Of a stretch of DNA of 64,000 nucleotides, positions 60,797 to 64,000 are shown piece after piece (the stretch's first letter is position 1; every line of letters begins with the position of its first letter). The translations under genes and the position numbers were made by a program. The DNA comes from Limnohabitans_A sp048020265 (lineage in GTDB: Bacteria > Pseudomonadota > Gammaproteobacteria > Burkholderiales > Burkholderiaceae_C): NCBI RefSeq assembly GCF_048020265.1, contig NZ_CP171843.1, forward strand, positions 2,418,001-2,482,000. The letters run 5' to 3'. The notes below the pieces were generated by a model. The model saw nothing but the letters and a program-made list of their open reading frames with translations, was not told the origin of the DNA and did no database searches.

Positions 60797-61255
60797 TCAA
60801 ATGCCAGCGGCGCGCAGAAAAATAGGCCGCCACAGCCCTCGCACCAACCGGCCTGTCGCCTCCACCAAAAAGCCCAAGGCATGCACCCACTGCCGAGTCA
60901 ACTCCGGCAGTCCGACTCCAAGCGAAGGGTGCGGTGCCAGACAGGGTGGCATTTCGCGCCAGTCAAAGTGCAGAACTTCATGGGGGTGACGCGCCTCCAT
61001 GACCAGACGGGCTCCGGCGGGAACATCGATGATTTGCCCAGCCCTCAGAAAATGATCCCCGTCACTTCGAGCCCAATGCGCGATCGGTTTTTCCCAGGTG
61101 ATCCATGCGCTTCCCTGAACAATCAACAACTGGCTGTTTTTGCGAGGCAGCAAAGTCATGGCGCGCTGGGGGGCCAGACGCCAAGTACCTGTCCAACGAA
61201 CAGTTTTGAGTTTTTGACAGTCTTGCAAAGAAGTGCACAGATCGGGCTCGGACAT
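60797..61255 (-). CDS. DUF2917 family protein
   Basis: 152 residues. The central part (about 20-85, WRLAPQRAMTLLPRKNSQLL then VQGSAWITWE and AGQIIDVPAGARLVME) is the cupin-like DUF2917 domain. No metal-binding His cluster is obvious. The C-terminal 40 residues are basic. ATG 61255 is preceded by AGGAG at six bases, which decides the start against an ATG two codons earlier. It diverges from a LysR gene; DUF2917 genes often sit beside LysR regulators in Burkholderiales. Function unknown. Confidence 0.8.
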   Translation of the reverse strand: MSEPDLCTSLQDCQKLKTVRWTGTWRLAPQRAMTLLPRKNSQLLIVQGSAWITWEKPIAHWARSDGDHFLRAGQIIDVPAGARLVMEARHPHEVLHFDWREMPPCLAPHPSLGVGLPELTRQWVHALGFLVEATGRLVRGLWRPIFLRAAGI

Positions 61256-61371
61256 CTCCATCTCCTGGTTTCCATCGACACCAACAACATCGTCGGCACA
61301 GCCATAATGCATTCCAAAGAATTCATCGTCCAATGAAAATACTGGCTTGCATTGATGCATTCAAGACATGA

Positions 61372-62445
61372 ATGGAAAAGCGCAGCCCCAGTATCATTGA
61401 ACTCACCATGCCACCCGCCTCACCCCCTGCTTTTGCTTCTGGCACCGTCCGCACGCGCCCTGTCTCGATGAGTTACCTGCGGGCATTCGATGCGGTTGCC
61501 CGGCATTTGAACTTCAGGGTGGCGGCAGAGGAGATGGCGCTGACCCAAAGCGCGGTCAGCCGACAGATTCAGGCGCTGGAGCACGAGGTGGGCACCGCGC
61601 TGTTTTTGCGACACACCCGCTCGGTGGAGCTGACCAGCGCAGGCAGCTTGCTGCACCGCGCGGCAGGCGCCTCACTGGAGCGCATCGACTCGGCGGTGCG
61701 GCAAATCCGCCAGAGCACTGGCCGCAAAAGTGTGTCGATCACCACCTGGGCCTCTTTTGCCAGCATGTGGCTGATTCCACGCCTGGAGGCCTTTCAGCGC
61801 GAACACCCGGACATCGACATCCGAATCGACGCTACGGATGCGGTCGTAGATCTGTTGACCGCAGATGTTGACGTGGCCCTGCGTTGCACTGCAAGCTCTT
61901 CGGTCCCCGCAGGGGCTATCCGCATGTTTGGTGAACAACTCACCGCTGTAGCCAGTCCATGGCTGCTGAAATCGCAGCCCATTGCCACAATGGCTGATTT
62001 GGCCCACTGCACACTGATCGAAGACAGCGAGGCACACATGGCACGCCACCACAGCTGGTACAGCTGGCCGCACTGGCTCAGCGCCTTCAGCCCAACAACA
62101 AGCCTTGCAAAGTCGGGCACAACTTCCAAAAGTCACCTGCAACCCAAACGCTGGTTGTACTTCAATTACACCCACCAAATGGCTCAGGCAGCGCTGACAG
62201 GCCAGGGCGTGGCGTTGGCCCGACTGCCATTGGTGGCCGAAAGCCTGGCCAATGGCGGTTTGGTGGAGGTGCTGCCCAGCATGCGGCTGAATTCTCCGCT
62301 GGCTTATTGGCTTCTGATCGCCCCGCGCAGCAGCGCCCGCCCGGAAGTACGCGCCTTTTGCGACTGGCTGCGTCAGCAGGCTTCAGACACGCGCCACGCC
62401 ATTGGCGACGTGCCAGACCCGGAAACGCTCGCAGCGCCAGATTAA
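61372..62445 (+). CDS. LysR-family transcriptional regulator (GcvA-like)
   Basis: 357 residues. The N-terminal winged HTH (SYLRAFDAVARHLNFRVAAE then EMALTQSAVSRQIQALE, about 33-70) follows an unusual 30-residue Pro/Ser-rich extension. The effector domain (about 120-330) has the usual two-lobe strands (VDVALRCTASS). It diverges from the DUF2917 gene across 116 bases, the classical arrangement for a LysR target. The effector is unknown. The true start may be the ATG at residue 33. Confidence 0.87.
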   Translation: MEKRSPSIIELTMPPASPPAFASGTVRTRPVSMSYLRAFDAVARHLNFRVAAEEMALTQSAVSRQIQALEHEVGTALFLRHTRSVELTSAGSLLHRAAGASLERIDSAVRQIRQSTGRKSVSITTWASFASMWLIPRLEAFQREHPDIDIRIDATDAVVDLLTADVDVALRCTASSSVPAGAIRMFGEQLTAVASPWLLKSQPIATMADLAHCTLIEDSEAHMARHHSWYSWPHWLSAFSPTTSLAKSGTTSKSHLQPKRWLYFNYTHQMAQAALTGQGVALARLPLVAESLANGGLVEVLPSMRLNSPLAYWLLIAPRSSARPEVRAFCDWLRQQASDTRHAIGDVPDPETLAAPD

Positions 62446-62449
62446 CGGC

Positions 62450-63034
<585 letters not shown>

Positions 63035-63043
63035 AATCGACCC

Positions 63044-64000
63044 ATGAAATTCACTCAGATTCTGACACTGGTTTGCGCACTGGCCACGACAGGCCTTTGG
63101 AGCCCCTATGCCCAGGCCCAAGTCCAGGCCCTCAACAAAGGCGACGAGGTCATCCTGGAGATGCACCAGGCCTTCAGAAAAGGCGATAAAAACCGCTTGT
63201 CCGCCCTGCTACCCCAGACCCGTGGCCATGTGCTGGAGCCCCTGGCCGCGTACTGGGACCTGCGCGTGCGCTTGGACACCGCGCCCGAGTCGGAAATCCG
63301 CAGTTTTTTGAACACCTACGCGGGCAGTTACTACGAAGACCGCCTGCGCAACGACTGGTTGCTGCAACTGGGCAAACGCCGCGACTGGGCCACCTTCACC
63401 GCCGAATACCCCCGTTACCGCATGCGCGATGACCGCGAAGTGCGCTGCTACGCCCTGGCCACCGAGGCCATGAACAGCAAAGCCGACGTGACCGACGAAG
63501 CCAAGCGCCTATGGTATAGCCTGCGCGAGGCCGACGACGGCTGCACCTACGTGGCCGACCACTTGCACTCGGGCAAACAAATCAACGGTCTGGATCTGTG
63601 GCGCAAGGCGCGCATCGCCATGGACGCAAACCGCCCTCGCGCAGCGCAAGCTGCGGTGGACATCGAAGCACCCCGCCTGTCGGAACAGGTGGCCTTGATC
63701 CACGCCGACCCGGCCAAATACCTGGACAAACGCATCATCGCCATCACCCGCAATCGCAAAGAGCTGGCGGTGCTGGCCCTGATCCGGCTGGCCGCCAAAG
63801 ACCCGGACGAGGCGGCCGATCTGCTGAACAGGCGCTGGGCTCTCCAGCTGAGCCAAGAAGAGCGCAACTGGACCTGGGGCGTGATCGGCAAACAAGCCGC
63901 CCAAAAACTGCAGGACAACGCCGCCAGCCACTTTGCCAAAGTGCAAAAAGACAGTGACCTGAACGACGATTTGCTGAGTTGGAAAGTGCGCGCTGCCTTG
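63044..64000 (+). CDS. Soluble lytic murein transglycosylase, N-terminal part
   Basis: The frame stays open to the window's right edge (319 codons). A signal peptide (MKFTQILTLVCALATTGLW then SPYAQA) is followed by a helical, tandem-repeat-like U/L domain as in Slt70 (LNTYAGSYYEDRLRNDWLLQ and GLDLWRKARIAMD are visible). The C-terminal catalytic lysozyme-like domain is outside the window. Slt cleaves the MurNAc-GlcNAc bond, giving anhydro-muropeptides that the recycling ligase Mpl later helps to reuse. Diverges from the folate cyclo-ligase gene. Confidence 0.85.
   Translation, partial: MKFTQILTLVCALATTGLWSPYAQAQVQALNKGDEVILEMHQAFRKGDKNRLSALLPQTRGHVLEPLAAYWDLRVRLDTAPESEIRSFLNTYAGSYYEDRLRNDWLLQLGKRRDWATFTAEYPRYRMRDDREVRCYALATEAMNSKADVTDEAKRLWYSLREADDGCTYVADHLHSGKQINGLDLWRKARIAMDANRPRAAQAAVDIEAPRLSEQVALIHADPAKYLDKRIIAITRNRKELAVLALIRLAAKDPDEAADLLNRRWALQLSQEERNWTWGVIGKQAAQKLQDNAASHFAKVQKDSDLNDDLLSWKVRAAL

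Overview
The window is a gene-dense, GC-rich stretch of a Gram-negative chromosome. Gene content and protein style point to a betaproteobacterium of the order Burkholderiales, most likely Comamonadaceae (Limnohabitans/Rhodoferax-like). The reasons are an unbroken meso-diaminopimelate-type dcw cluster, lpxC just downstream of ftsZ, an alanine/lysine/proline-tailed DksA, and a DUF2917/LysR pair. This is inference from protein families; no 16S gene is present. No rRNA, tRNA, CRISPR array, insertion sequence or prophage was seen. The only RNA gene found is rnpB.

Left part (1-13 kb): accC (cut by the edge) and accB for malonyl-CoA synthesis, a TlpA-type thioredoxin, an unrecognised protein, and mpl (muropeptide recycling). 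Next come aroG, preceded by a Phe/Tyr/Trp-rich leader peptide and attenuator, then tldD, a small cytochrome c, rodA, ruvC, mtgA, a TonB-like protein, an RNase II-type exonuclease and a YqiA-type esterase.

Middle part (13-32 kb, all minus strand): lpxC, then the complete division and wall cluster. In transcription order this is mraZ-rsmH-ftsL-ftsI-murE-murF-mraY-murD-ftsW-murG-murC-ddl-ftsQ-ftsA-ftsZ. Most neighbours overlap by 1-11 bases (mraY and murF overlap by 11), so translation is probably coupled. A promoter with four 10-bp MraZ-box-like repeats precedes mraZ, a consensus-like promoter sits between ftsA and ftsZ, and a strong hairpin terminator follows ftsZ.

Right-middle part (32-43.6 kb): a cysteine-poor DksA with a long basic tail, a His-rich CobW GTPase, xerC, a DUF484 protein, dapF, a NUDIX/metallo-beta-lactamase fusion, a pseudouridine-synthase-like protein lacking the catalytic Asp, an IscR-like protein without cluster cysteines, rnpB, cysK and a COG2509 flavoprotein.

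Accessory part (43.6-52 kb): an unusual regulatory island with three Crp/Fnr-fold proteins (one without a recognisable DNA-binding domain), two NarL-type response regulators (one with a dead receiver domain), a small His-rich protein, a Lon-like protease, a VF530 protein, a DUF883 protein and a SET-domain protein. This is the best candidate for an undescribed system, although no direct functional link between the genes can be seen.

Right end (52-64 kb): an amidase, glmS and glmU (UDP-GlcNAc supply for the wall genes), an Lrp regulator, two lipoproteins, a TetR/metallo-hydrolase pair with a candidate operator, DUF2917/LysR, 5-formyl-THF cyclo-ligase and the start of a soluble lytic transglycosylase.
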